64,000 bases of DNA from positions 9,446,004 to 9,510,003 of the forward strand of contig OY979728.1 of the NCBI GenBank assembly GCA_963855995.1, read 5' to 3'. The DNA comes from Muricea muricata (lineage: Eukaryota; Cnidaria; Anthozoa; Malacalcyonacea; Plexauridae). The notes beneath the pieces were generated by a model. It was not told the origin of the DNA. It worked only from the letters and a program-made list of their open reading frames with translations, and searched no databases. The first letter of the stretch is position 1. Each line of letters starts with the position of its first letter. The position numbers were made by a program, and so were the translations under genes. Below are positions 20,651 to 35,600 of this stretch, piece after piece.

Positions 20651-23600
20651 CACTTTGTTGTATGGACCTGAATTTTTGAAATTTTGTGCGCGATGAAAAA
20701 AAGTACGATGAAATCTCATGAAACTTAGCTAAAAATGATATAATTGGTCATTGTATATGAAAAAACTTAGTTTGGAACCAGAACAACTTATCTTATTGTT
20801 GTTTTAGAATTTGACTGATTTCACCTATTTCGGCTGAAGACTGGCCTTGTATTTGATAAGTGTTTTCATTCAGCATTTTCCCATATTACACGGAAATGAT
20901 GTAAAATTTTCACGCATTACGAGATCAGCTCACGCTCGGATTTTAGCTAAGTTTGGGGAACTAGACATGTACTTTGGAGAGTCTGGGAATGTTGACCACT
21001 ATGTTTGAACTTTTCCCACTTTGGTATATTGGCCTGAGTTTTTGAAATTCTTCTAAGTGCAATGAAATGTCATGAAACTTAGCTCAAAATGATGAATTTG
21101 GTCATTGTATATGAAAAAACTTAGTTTGGAACCAGAACAACTTATTTTATTGCTGTTTTAGAATTGGACTGATTCACCTATTTTGGCTGAAGACTGGCCT
21201 TGTATGTGGTAAGTGTTTTCATTCGGCATTTTCCCAAATTACATGGAAATGCTGTAAAACTTTTCATGCATTACCAGATCAGCTCACGCTCGGATTTTAG
21301 CTAAGTTTGGGGAACTAGACATGTACTTTGGAGAGTCTGGGAAAGTTGACCACTATGTTCGAACTTTTCCCACTTTGGTATATTGGCCTGAATTTTTGAA
21401 ATTCTTCTAAATGCGATGAAATGTCATGAAACTTAGCTCAAAATGATGAATTAGGTCATTGTATATGAAAAAACTTAGTTTGGAACCAGAACAACTTATT
21501 TTATTCCTGTTTTAGAATTGGACTGATTTCACCTATTTTTGCTGAAGACTGGCCTGGTATGTGGTAAGTCTTTTCATTCGGCATTTTCCCATCTTACATG
21601 GAAATGATGTGAAATTCTTCACGCATTACCAGATCAGCTCGCGTTCGCATTTTAGCTAAGTTTGGGGAACTAGAGATGTACTTTGGAGAGTCTGGGAATG
21701 TTGACCACTATGTTCGAACTTTTCTCACTTTGGTACATTGGCCTGAGTTTTTGAAATTCTTCTAAATGCAATGAAATGTCATGAAACTTAGCTCGAAATG
21801 ATGAATTTGGTCATTGTATATGAAAAAAACTTAGTTTGGAACCGGAACAACTTATTTTATTGCTGTTTTAGGATTTGACTCATTTCACCTATTTTGGCTG
21901 AACATTGGCCTTGGATGTGGTAAGTGTTTTCATTTGGCATTTTCCCATATTACATGGAAATGATGTAAAATTCTTCATGCATTACCGGATCAGCTCACGC
22001 TTGGATTTTAGCTAAGTTTGGGGCACTAGAGATGTACTTGGGACACTGTGCTAGTGTTGACCACTATGTTTGAACTTTTCCCACTTTGGTATATTGGCCT
22101 GAATTTTTAAAATTTTTCTAAATGCGATGAAATGTCATGAAACTTAGCTCAAAATGATGAATTAGGTCATTGTATATGAAAAAACTTAGTTTGGAACCGG
22201 AACAACTTATCTTATTGCTGTTTTAGGATTTGACTCATTTCACCTATTTTGGCTGAACATTGGCCTTGGATGTGGTAAGTGTTTTCATTCGGCATTTTCC
22301 CATATTACATGGAAATGATGTAAAATTCTTCATGCATTACCGGATCAGCTCACGCTCGGATTTTAGCTAAGTTTGCGGCACTAGAGATGTACTTGGGACA
22401 CTGTGCTAGTGTTAACCACTATGTTTGAACTTTTCCCACTTTGGTATATTGGCCTGAATTTTTAAAATTTTTCTAAATGCGATGAAATGTCATGAAACTT
22501 AGCTCAAAATGATGAATTAGGTCATTGTATATGAAAAAACTTAGTTTGGAACCGGAACAACTTATCTTATTGCTGTTTTAGGATTTGACTCATTTCACCT
22601 ATTTTGGCTGAACATTGGCCTTGGATGTGGTAAGTGTTTTCATTCGGCATTTTCCCATATTACATGGAAATGATGTAAAATTCTTCATGCATTACTGGAT
22701 CAGCTCACGCTCGGATTTTAGCTAAGTTTGGGGCACTAGAGATGTACTTGGGACACTGTGCTAGTGTTGACCACTATGTTTGAACTTTTCCCACTTTGGT
22801 ATATTGGCCTGAATTTTTGAAATTTTTCTAAATGCTATGAAATGTCATGAAACTTAGCTCAAAATGATGAATTAGGTCATTGTATATGAAAAAACTTAGT
22901 TTGGAACCAAAACAACTTATCTTATTGCTGTTTTAGGATTTGACTCATTTCACCTATTTTGTTGAACATTGGCCTTGGATGTGGTAAGTGTTTTCATTCG
23001 GCATTTTCCCATATTACATGGAAATGATGTAAAATTCTTCATGCATTACCGGATCAGCTCACGCTCGGATTTTAGCTAAGTTTGGGGCACTAGAGATGTA
23101 CTTGGGACACTGTGCTAGTGTTGACCACTATGTTTGAACTTTTCTTACTTTGGTATATTGGCCTGAATTTTTGAAATTTTTCTAAATGCGATGAAATGTC
23201 ATGAAACTTAGCTCAAAATGATGAATTAGGTCATTGTATATGAAAAAACTTAGTTTGGAACCCGAACAACTTATCTTATTGCTGTTTTAGGATTTGACTC
23301 ATTTCACCTATTTTTGCTGAACATTGGCCTTGGGTGTGGTAAGTGTTTTCATTTGGCATTTTCCCATATTACATGGAAATGATGTAAAATTCTTCATGCA
23401 TTACCGGATCAGCTCACGCTCGGATTTTAGCTAAGTTTGGGGCACTAGAGATGTACTTGGGACACTCTGCTAGTGTTGACCACTATGTTTGAACTTTTCC
23501 CACTTTGGTATATTGGCCTGAATTTTTGAAATTTTTCTAAATGCTATGAAATGTCATGAAACTTAGCTCAAAATGATGAATTAGGTCATTGTATATGAAA

Positions 23601-26600
23601 AAACTTAGTTTGGAACCCGAACAACTTATCTTATTGCTGTTTTAGGATTTGACTCATTTCACCTATTTTTGCTGAACATTGGCCTTGGGTGTGGTAAGTG
23701 TTTTCATTTGGCATTTTCCCATATTACATGGAAATGATGTAAAATTCTTCATGCATTATCGGATCAGCTCACGCTCGGATTTTAGCTAAGTTTGGGGCAC
23801 TAGAGATGTACTTGGGACACTCTGCTAGTGTTGACCACTATGTTTGCACTTTTCCCACTTTGGTATATTGGCCTGAATTTTGTAAATTCTTCTAAATGCG
23901 ATGAAATGTCATGAAACTTAGCTCAAAATGATGAATTAGGTCATTTTATATGAAAAAACTTAGTTTGGAACTGGAACAACTTATCTTATTGCTGTTTTAG
24001 GATTTGACTCATTTCACCTATTTTGGCTGAACATTGGCCTTGGATGTGGTAAGTGTTTTCATTCGGCATTTTCCCATATACATGGAAATGATGTAAAATT
24101 CTTCATGCATTACCGGATCAGCTCACGCTCGGATTTTAGCTAAGTTTGGGGCACTAGAGATGTACTTGGGACACTGTGCTAGTGTTGACCACTATGTTTG
24201 AACTTTTCCCACTTTGTTATGTTGGCCTGAATTTTTGAAATTTTTCTAAATTGGATGAAATGTCATGAAACTTAGCTCAAAATGATGAATTAGGTCATTG
24301 TATATGAAAAAACTTAGTTTGGAACCAAAACAACTTATCTTATTGCTGTTTTAGGATTTGACTCATTTCACCTATTTTGGTGAACATTGGCCTTGGATGT
24401 GGTAAGTGTTTTCATTCGGCATTTTCCCATATTACATGGAAATGATTTAAAATTCTTCATGCATTACCGGATCAGCTCACGCTCGGATTTTAGCTAAGTT
24501 TGGGGCACTAGAGATGTACTTGGGACACTGTGCTAGTGTTGACCACTATGTTTGAACTTTTCTTACTTTGGTATATTGGCCTGAATTTTTGAAATTTTTC
24601 TAAATGCCATGAAATGTCATGAAACTTAGCTCAAAATGATGAATTAGGTCATTGTATATGAAAAAACTTAGTTTGGAACCCGAACAACTTATCTTATTGC
24701 TGTTTTAGGATTTGACTCATTTCACCTATTTTTGCTGAACATTGGCCTTGGATGTGGTAAGTGTTTTCATTTGGCATTTTCCCATATTACATGGAAATGA
24801 TGTAAAATCCTTCATGCATTACTGGATCAGCTCACGCTCGGATTTTAGCTAAGTTTGGGGCACTAGAGATGTACTTGGGACACTCTGCTAGTGTTGACCA
24901 CTATGTTTGAACTTTTCCCACTTTGGCATATTGGCCTGAATTTTTAAAATTTTTCTAAATGCGATGAAATGTCATGAAACTTAGCTCAAAATGATGAATT
25001 AGGTCATTGTATATGAAAAAACTTAGTTTGGAACTGGAACAACTTATCTTATTGCTGTTTTAGGATTTGACTCATTTCACCTATTTTGGCTGAACATTGG
25101 CCTTGGATGTGGTAAGTGTTTTCATTCGGCATTTTCCCATATTACATGGAAATGATGTAAAATTCTTCATGCATTACCGGATCAGCTCACGCTCGGATTT
25201 TAGCTAAGTTTGCGGCACTAGAGATGTACTTGGGACACTGTGCTAGTGTTAACCACTATGTTTGAACTTTTCTTACTTTATATATTGGCCTGAATTTTTG
25301 AAATTTTTCTAAATGCGATGAAATGTCATGAAACTTAGCTCAAAATGATGAATTAGGTCATTGTATATGAAAAAACTTAGTTTGGAACCCGAACAACTTA
25401 TCTTATTGCTGTTTTAGGATTTGACTCATTTCACCTATTTTTGCTGAACATTGGCCTTGGATGTGGTAAGTGTTTTCATTCGGCATTTTCCCATATTACA
25501 TGGAAATGATGTAAAATTCTTCATGCATTACCGGATCAGCTCACGCTCGGATTTTAGCTAAGTTTGGGGCACTAGAGATGTACTTGGGACACTCTGCTAG
25601 TGTTGACCACTATGTTTGAACTTTTCCCACTTTGGTATATTGGCCTGAATTTTTGAAATTTTTCTAAATGCGATGAAATGTCATGAAACTTAGCTCAAAA
25701 TGATGAATTAGGTCATTGTATATGAAAAAACTTAGTTTGGAACTGGAACAACTTATCTTATTGCTGTTTTAGGATTTGACTCATTTCACCTATTTTTGCT
25801 GAACATTGGCCTTGGATGTGGTAAGTGTTTTCATTCGGCATTTTCCCATATTACATGGAAATGATGTAAAATTCTTCATGCATTACCGGATCAGCTCACG
25901 CTCGGATTTTAGCTAAGTTTGCGGCACTAGAGATGTACTTGGGACACTGTGCTAGTGTTAACCACTATGTTTGAACTTTTCCCACTTTGGTATATTGGCC
26001 TGAATTTTTAAAAGTTTTTCTAAATGCGATGAAATGTCATGAAACTTAGCTCAAAATGATGAATTAGGTCATTGTATATGAAAAAACTTAGTTTGGAACC
26101 GGAACAACTTATCTTATTGCTGTTTTAGGATTTGACTCATTTCACCTATTTTTGCTGAACATTGGCCTTGGATGTGGTAAGTGTTTTCATTCGGCATTTT
26201 CCCATATTACATGGAAATGATGTAAAATTCTTCATGCATTACCGGATCAGCTCACGCTCGGATTTTAGCTAAGTTTGGGGCACTAGAGATGTACTTGGGA
26301 CACTGTGCTAGTGTTGACCACTATGTTTGAACTTTTCCCACTTTGGTATATTGGCCTGAATTTTTGAAATTTTTCTAAATGCGATGAAATGTCATGAAAC
26401 TTAGCTCAAAATGATGAATTAGGTCATTGTATATGAAAAAACTTAGTTTGGAACCAAAACAACTTATCTTATTGCTGTTTTAGGATTTGACTCATTTCAC
26501 CTATTTTTGCTGAACATTGGCCTTGGATGTGGTAAGTGTTTTCGTTTGGCATTTTCCCATATTACATGGAAATGATGTAAAATCCTTCATGCATTACTGG

Positions 26601-29600
26601 ATCAGCTCACGCTCGGATTTTAGCTAAGTTTGGGGCACTAGAGATGTACTTGGGACACTCTGCTAGTGTTGACCACTATGTTTGAACTTTTCCCACTTTG
26701 GCATATTGGCCTGAATTTTTAAAATTTTTCTAAATGCGATGAAATGTCATGAAACTTAGCTCAAAATGATGAATTAGGTCATTGTATATGAAAAAACTTA
26801 GTTTGGAACTGGAACAACTTATCTTATTGCTGTTTTAGGATTTGACTCATTTCACCTATTTTGGCTGAACATTGGCCTTGGATGTGGTAAGTGTTTTCAT
26901 TCGGCATTTTCCCATATTACATGGAAATGATGTAAAATTCTTCATGCATTACCGGATCAGCTCACGCTCGGATTTTAGCTAAGTTTGCGGCACTAGAGAT
27001 GTACTTGGGACACTGTGCTAGTGTTAACCACTATGTTTGAACTTTTCTTACTTTGGTATATTGGCCTGAATTTTTGAAATTTTTCTAAATGCGATGAAAT
27101 GTCATGAAACTTAGCTCAAAATGATGAATTAGGTCATTGTATATGAAAAAACTTAGTTTGGAACTGGAACAACTTATCTTATTGCTGTTTTAGGATTTGA
27201 CTCATTTCACCTATTTTGGCTGAACATTGGCCTTGGATGTGGTAAGTGTTTTCATTCGGCATTTTCCCATATTACATGGAAATGATGTAAAATTCTTCAT
27301 GCATTACCGGATCAGCTCACGCTCGGATTTTAGCTAAGTTTGCGGCACTAGAGATGTACTTGGGACACTGTGCTAGTGTTAACCACTATGTTTGAACTTT
27401 TCCCACTTTGGTATATTGGCCTGAATTTTTAAAATTTTTCTAAATGCGATGAAATGTCATGAAACTTAGCTCAAAATGATGAATTAGGTCATTGTATATG
27501 AAAAAACTTAGTTTGGAACCGGAACAACTTATCTTATTGCTGTTTTAGGATTTGACTCATTTCACCTATTTTTGCTGAACATTGGCCTTGGATGTGGTAA
27601 GTGTTTTCATTCGGCATTTTCCCATATTACATGGAAATGATGTAAAATTCTTCATGCATTACCGGATCAGCTCACGCTCGGATTTTAGCTAAGTTTGGGG
27701 CACTAGAGATGTACTTGGGACACTGTGCTAGTGTTGACCACTATGTTTGAACTTTTCCCACTTTGGTATATTGGCCTGAATTTTTGAAATTTTTCTAAAT
27801 GCGATGAAATGTCATGAAACTTAGCTCAAAATGATGAATTAGGTCATTGTATATGAAAAAACTTAGTTTGGAACCAAAACAACTTATCTTATTGCTGTTT
27901 TAGGATTTGACTCATTTCACCTATTTTTGCTGAACATTGGCCTTGGATGTGGTAAGTGTTTTCATTCGGCATTTTCCCATATTACATGGAAATGATGTAA
28001 AATTCTTCATGCATTACCGGATCAGCTCACGCTCGGATTTTAGCTAAGTTTGGGGCACTAGAGCTGTACTTGGGACACTGTGCTAGTGTTGACCACTATG
28101 TTTGAACTTTTCCCACTTTGGTATATTGGCCTGAATTTTTGAAATTTTTCTAAATGCGATGAAATGTCATGAAACTTAGCTCAAAATGATGAATTAGGTC
28201 ATTGTATATGAAAAAACTTAGTTTGGAACCAAAACAACTTATCTTATTGCTGTTTTAGGATTTGACTCATTTCACCTATTTTTGCTGAACATTGGCCTTG
28301 GATGTGGTAAGTGTTTTCATTCGGCATTTTCCCATATTACATGGAAATGATGTAAAATTCTTCATGCATTACCGGATCAGCTCACGCTCGGATTTTAGCT
28401 AAGTTTGGGGCACTAGAGATGTACTTGGGACACTCTGCTAGTGTTGACCACTATGTTTGAACTTTTCCCACTTTGGTATATTGGCCTGAATTTTTGAAAT
28501 TTTTCTAAATGCGATGAAATGTCATGAGACTTAGCTCAAAATGATGAATTAGGTCATTGTATATGAAAAAACTTAGTTTGGAACTGGAACAACTTATCTT
28601 ATTGCTGTTTTAGGATTTGACTCATTTCACCTATTTTGGGTGAACATTGGCCTTGGATGTGGTAAGTGTTTTCATTCGGCATTTTCCCATATTACATGGA
28701 AATGATGTAAAATTCTTCATGCATTACCGGATCAGCTCACCCTCGGATTTTAGCTAAGTTTGGGGCACTAGAGATGTACTTGGGACACTGTGCTAGTGTT
28801 GACCACTATGTTTGAACTTTTCCCACTTTGGTATATTGGCCTGAATTTTTGAAATTTTTCTAAATGCGATGAAATGTCATGAAACTTAGCTCAAAATGAT
28901 GAATTAGGTCATTGTATATGAAAAAACTTAGTTTGGAACCAAAACAACTTATCTTATTGCTGGTTTAGGATTTGACTCATTTCACCTATTTTGGGTGAAC
29001 ATTGGCCTTGGATGTGGTAAGTGTTTTCATTCGGCATTTTCCCATATTACATGGAAATGATGTAAAATTCTTCATGCATTACCGGATCAGCTCACGCTCG
29101 GATTTTAGCTAAGTTTGGGGCACTAGAGATGTACTTGGGACACTGTGCTAGTGTTGACCACTATGTTTGAACTTTTCCCACTTTGGTATATTGGCCTGAA
29201 TTTTTGAAATTTTTCTAAATGCTATGAAATGTCATGAAACTTTGCTCAAAATGATGAATTAGGTCATTGTATATAAAAAAACTTAGTTTGGAACCGGAAC
29301 AACTTATCTTATTGCTGTTTTAGGATTTGACTCATTTCACCTATTTTGGCTGAACATTGGCCTTGGATGTGGTAAGTGTTTTCATTCGGCATTTTCCCAT
29401 ATTACATGGAAATGATGTAAAATTCTTCATGCATTACCGGATCAGCTCACGCTCGGATTTTAGCTAAGTTTGCGACACTAGAGATGTACTTGGGACACTG
29501 TGCTAGTGTTAACCACTATGTTTGAACTTTTCCCACTTTGGTATATTGGCCTGAATTTTTAAAATTTTTCTAAATGCGATGAAATGTCATGAAACTTAGC

Positions 29601-32600
29601 TCAAAATGATGAATTAGGTCATTGTATATGAAAAAACTTAGTTTGGAACCGGAACAACTTATCTTATTGCTGTTTTAGGATTTGACTCATTTCACCTATT
29701 TTGGCTGAACATTGCCCTTGGATGTGGTAAGTGTTTTCATTCGGCATTTTCCCATATTACATGGAAATGATGTAAAATTCTTCATGCATTACCGGATCAG
29801 CTCACGCTCGGATTTTAGCTAAGTTTGGGGCACTAGAGATGTACTTGGGACACTGTGCTAGTGTTGACCGCTATGTTTGAACTTTTCCCACTTTGGTATA
29901 TTGGCCTGAATTTTTGAAATTTTTCTAAATGCTATGAAATGTCATGAAACTTAGCTCAAAATGATGAATTAGGTCATTGTATATGAAAAAACTTAGTTTG
30001 GAACCAAAACAACTTATCTTATTGCTGTTTTAGGATTTGACTCATTTCACCTATTTTGTTGAACATTGGCCTTGGATGTGGTAAGTGTTTTCATTCGGCA
30101 TTTTCCCATATTACATGGAAATGATGTAAAATTCTTCATGCATTACCGGATCAGCTCACGCTCGGATATTAGCTAAGTTTGGGGCACTAGAGATGTACTT
30201 GGGACACTGTGCTAGTGTTGACCACTATGTTTGAACTTTTCCCACTTTGGTATATTGGCCTGAATTTTTGAAATTTTTCTAAATGCGATGAAATGTCATG
30301 AAACTTAGCTCAAAATGATGAATTAGGTCATTGTATATGAAAAAACTTAGTTTGGAACTGGAACAACTTATCTTATTGCTGTTTTAGGATTTGACTCATT
30401 TCACCTATTTTGGCTGAACATTGGCCTTGGATGTGGTAAGTGTTTTCATTCGGCATTTTCCCATATTACATGGAAATGATGTAAAATTCTTCATGCATTA
30501 CCGGATCAGCTCACGCTCGGATTTTAGCTAAGTTTGCGGCACTAGAGATGTACTTGGGACACTGTGCTAGTGTTAACCACTATGTTTGAACTTTTCCCAC
30601 TTTGGTATATTGGCCTGAATTTTTAAAATTTTTCTAAATGCGATGAAATGTCATGAAACTTAGCTCAAAATGATGAATTAGGTCATTGTATATGAAAAAA
30701 CTTAGTTTGGAACCGGAACAACTTATCTTATTGCTGTTTTAGGATTTGACTCATTTCACCTATTTTTGCTGAACATTGGCCTTGGATGTGGTAAGTGTTT
30801 TCATTCGGCATTTTCCCATATTACATGGAAATGATGTAAAATTCTTCATGCATTACCGGATCAGCTCACGCTCGGATTTTAGCTAAGTTTGGGGCACTAG
30901 AGATGTACTTGGGACACTGTGCTAGTGTTGACCACTATGTTTGAACTTTTCCCACTTTGGTATATTGGCCTGAATTTTTGAAATTTTTCTAAATGCGATG
31001 AAATGTCATGAAACTTAGCTCAAAATGATGAATTAGGTCATTGTATATGAAAAAACTTAGTTTGGAACCAAAACAACTTATCTTATTGCTGTTTTAGGAT
31101 TTGACTCATTTCACCTATTTTTGCTGAACATTGGCCTTGGATGTGGTAAGTGTTTTCATTCGGCATTTTCCCATATTACATGGAAATGATGTAAAATTCT
31201 TCATGCATTACCGGATCAGCTCACGCTCGGATTTTAGCTAAGTTTGGGGCACTAGAGCTGTACTTGGGACACTGTGCTAGTGTTGACCACTATGTTTGAA
31301 CTTTTCCCACTTTGGTATATTGGCCTGAATTTTTGAAATTTTTCTAAATGCGATGAAATGTCATGAAACTTAGCTCAAAATGATGAATTAGGTCATTGTA
31401 TATGAAAAAACTTAGTTTGGAACCAAAACAACTTATCTTATTGCTGTTTTAGGATTTGACTCATTTCACCTATTTTTGCTGAACATTGGCCTTGGATGTG
31501 GTAAGTGTTTTCATTCGGCATTTTCCCATATTACATGGAAATGATGTAAAATTCTTCATGCATTACCGGATCAGCTCACGCTCGGATTTTAGCTAAGTTT
31601 GGGGCACTAGAGATGTACTTGGGACACTCTGCTAGTGTTGACCACTATGTTTGAACTTTTCCCACTTTGGTATATTGGCCTGAATTTTTGAAATTTTTCT
31701 AAATGCGATGAAATGTCATGAGACTTAGCTCAAAATGATGAATTAGGTCATTGTATATGAAAAAACTTAGTTTGGAACTGGAACAACTTATCTTATTGCT
31801 GTTTTAGGATTTGACTCATTTCACCTATTTTTGCTGAACATTGGCCTTGGATGTGGTAAGTGTTTTCATTCGGCATTTTCCCATATTACATGGAAATGAT
31901 GTAAAATTCTTCATGCATTACCGGATCAGCTCACGCTCGGATTTTAGCTAAGTTTGCGGCACTAGAGATGTACTTGGGACACTGTGCTAGTGTTAACCAC
32001 TATGTTTAAACTTTTCCCACTTTGGTATATTGGCCTGAATTTTTAAAATTTTTCTAAATGCGATGAAATGTCATGAAACTTAGCTCAAAATGATGAATTA
32101 GGTCATTGTATATGAAAAAACTTAGTTTGGAACCAAAACAACTTATCTTATTGCTGGTTTAGGATTTGACTCATTTCACCTATTTTGGGTGAACATTGGC
32201 CTTGGATGTGGTAAGTGTTTTCATTCGGCATTTTCCCATATTACATGGAAATGATGTAAAATTCTTCATGCATTACCGGATCAGCTCACGCTCGGATTTT
32301 AGCTAAGTTTGGGGCACTAGAGATGTACTTGGGACACTGTGCTAGTGTTGACCACTATGTTTGAACTTTTCCCACTTTGGTATATTGGCCTGAATTTTTG
32401 AAATTTTTCTAAATGCGATGAAATGTCATGAAACTTAGCTCAAAATGATGAATTAGGTCATTGTATATGAAAAAACTTAGTTTGGAACCAAAACAACTTA
32501 TCTTATTGCTGGTTTAGGATTTGACTCATTTCACCTATTTTGGGTGAACATTGGCCTTGGATGTGGTAAGTGTTTTCATTCGGCATTTTCCCATATTACA

Positions 32601-35600
32601 TGGAAATGATGTAAAATTCTTCATGCATTACCGGATCAGCTCACGCTCGGATTTTAGCTAAGTTTGGGGCACTAGAGATGTACTTGGGACACTGTGCTAG
32701 TGTTGACCACTATGTTTGAACTTTTCCCACTTTGGTATATTGGCCTGAATTTTTGAAATTTTTCTAAATGCTATGAAATGTCATGAAACTTTGCTCAAAA
32801 TGATGAATTAGGTCATTGTATATAAAAAAACTTAGTTTGGAACCGGAACAACTTATCTTATTGCTGTTTTAGGATTTGACTCATTTCACCTATTTTGGCT
32901 GAACATTGGCCTTGGATGTGGTAAGTGTTTTCATTCGGCATTTTCCCATATTACATGGAAATGATGTAAAATTCTTCATGCATTACCGGATCAGCTCACG
33001 CTCGGATTTTAGCTAAGTTTGCGACACTAGAGATGTACTTGGGACACTGTGCTAGTGTTAACCACTATGTTTGAACTTTTCCCACTTTGGTATATTGGCC
33101 TGAATTTTTAAAATTTTTCTAAATGCGATGAAATGTCATGAAACTTAGCTCAAAATGATGAATTAGGTCATTGTATATGAAAAAACTTAGTTTGGAACCG
33201 GAACAACTTATCTTATTGCTGTTTTAGGATTTGACTCATTTCACCTATTTTGGCTGAACATTGGCCTTGGATGTGGTAAGTGTTTTCATTCGGCATTTTC
33301 CCATATTACATGGAAATGATGTAAAATTCTTCATGCATTACCGGATCAGCTCACGCTCGGATTTTAGCTAAGTTTGGGGCACTAGAGATGTACTTGGGAC
33401 ACTGTGCTAGTGTTGACCGCTATGTTTGAACTTTTCCCACTTTGGTATATTGGCCTGAATTTTTGAAATTTTTCTAAATGCTATGAAATGTCATGAAACT
33501 TAGCTCAAAATGATGAATTAGGTCATTGTATATGAAAAAACTTAGTTTGGAACCAAAACAACTTATCTTATTGCTGTTTTAGGATTTGACTCATTTCACC
33601 TATTTTGTTGAACATTGGCCTTGGATGTGGTAAGTGTTTTCATTCGGCATTTTCCCATATTACATGGAAATGATGTAAAATTCTTCATGCATTACCGGAT
33701 CAGCTCACGCTCGGATATTAGCTAAGTTTGGGGCACTAGAGATGTACTTGGGACACTGTGCTAGTGTTGACCACTATGTTTGAACTTTTCCCACTTTGGT
33801 ATATTGGCCTGAATTTTTGAAATTTTTCTAAATGCGATGAAATGTCATGAAACTTAGCTCAAAATGATGAATTAGGTCATTGTATATGAAAAAACTTAGT
33901 TTGGAACCAAAACAACTTATCTTATTGCTGTTTTAGGATTTGACTCATTTCACCTATTTTGGGTGAACATTGGCCTTGGATGTGGTAAGTGTTTTCATTC
34001 GGCATTTTCCCATATTACATGGAAATGATGTAAAATTCTTCATGCATTACCGGATCAGCTCACGCTCGGATTTTAGCTAAGTTTGGGGCACTAGAGATGT
34101 ACTTGGGACACTGTGCTAGTGTTGACCACTATGTTTGAACTTTTCCCACTTTGGTATATTGGCCTGAATTTTTGAAATTTTTCTAAATGCTATGAAATGT
34201 CATGAAACTTAGCTCAAAATGATGAATTAGGTCATTGTATATAAAAAAACTTAGTTTGGAACCGGAACAACTTATCTTATTGCTGTTTTAGGATTTGACT
34301 CATTTCACCTATTTTGGCTGAACATTGGCCTTGGATGTGGTAAGTGTTTTCATTCGGCATTTTCCCATATTACATGGAAATGATGTAAAATTCTTCATGC
34401 ATTACCGGATCAGCTCACGCTCGGATTTTAGCTAAGTTTGCGGCACTAGAGATGTACTTGGGACACTGTGCTAGTGTTAACCACTATGTTTGAACTTTTC
34501 CCACTTTGGTATATTGGCCTGAATTTTTAAAATTTTTCTAAATGCGATGAAATGTCATGAAACTTAGCTCAAAATGATGAATTAGGTCATTGTATATGAA
34601 AAAACTTAGTTTGGAACCGGAACAACTTATCTTATTGCTGTTTTAGGATTTGACTCATTTCACCTATTTTGGCTGAACATTGGCCTTGGATGTGGTAAGT
34701 GTTTTCATTCGGCATTTTCCCATATTACATGGAAATGATGTAAAATTCTTCATGCATTACCGGATCAGCTCACGCTCGGATTTTAGCTAAGTTTGGGGCA
34801 CTAGAGATGTACTTGGGACACTGTGCTAGTGTTGACCGCTATGTTTGAACTTTTCCCACTTTGGTATATTGGCCTGAATTTTTGAAATTTTTCTAAATGC
34901 TATGAAATGTCATGAAACTTAGCTCAAAATGATGAATTAGGTCATTGTATATGAAAAAACTTAGTTTGGAACCAAAACAACTTATCTTATTGCTGTTTTA
35001 GGATTTGACTCATTTCACCTATTTTGTTGAACATTGGCCTTGGATGTGGTAAGTGTTTTCATTCGGCATTTTCCCATATTACATGGAAATGATGTAAAAT
35101 TCTTCATGCATTACCGAATCAGCTCACGCTCGGATTTTAGCTAAGTTTGGGGCACTAGAGATGTACTTGGGACACTGTGCTAGTGTTGACCACTATGTTT
35201 GAACTTTTCTTACTTTGGTATATTGGCCTGAATTTTTGAAATTTTTCTAAATGCGATGAAATGTCATGAAACTTAGCTCAAAATGATGAATTAGGTCATT
35301 GTATATGAAAAAACTTAGTTTGGAACCCGAACAACTTATCTTATTGCTGTTTTGGGATTTGACTCATTTCACCTATTTTTGCTGAACATTGGCCTTGGGT
35401 GTGGTAAGTGTTTTCATTTGGCATTTTCCCATATTACATGGAAATGATGTAAAATTCTTCATGCATTACCGGATCAGCTCACGCTCGGATTTTAGCGAAG
35501 TTTGGGGCACTAGAGATGTACTTGGGACACTCTGCTAGTGTTGACCACTATGTTTGAACTTTTCCCACTTTGGTATATTGGCCTGAATTTTTGAAATTTT

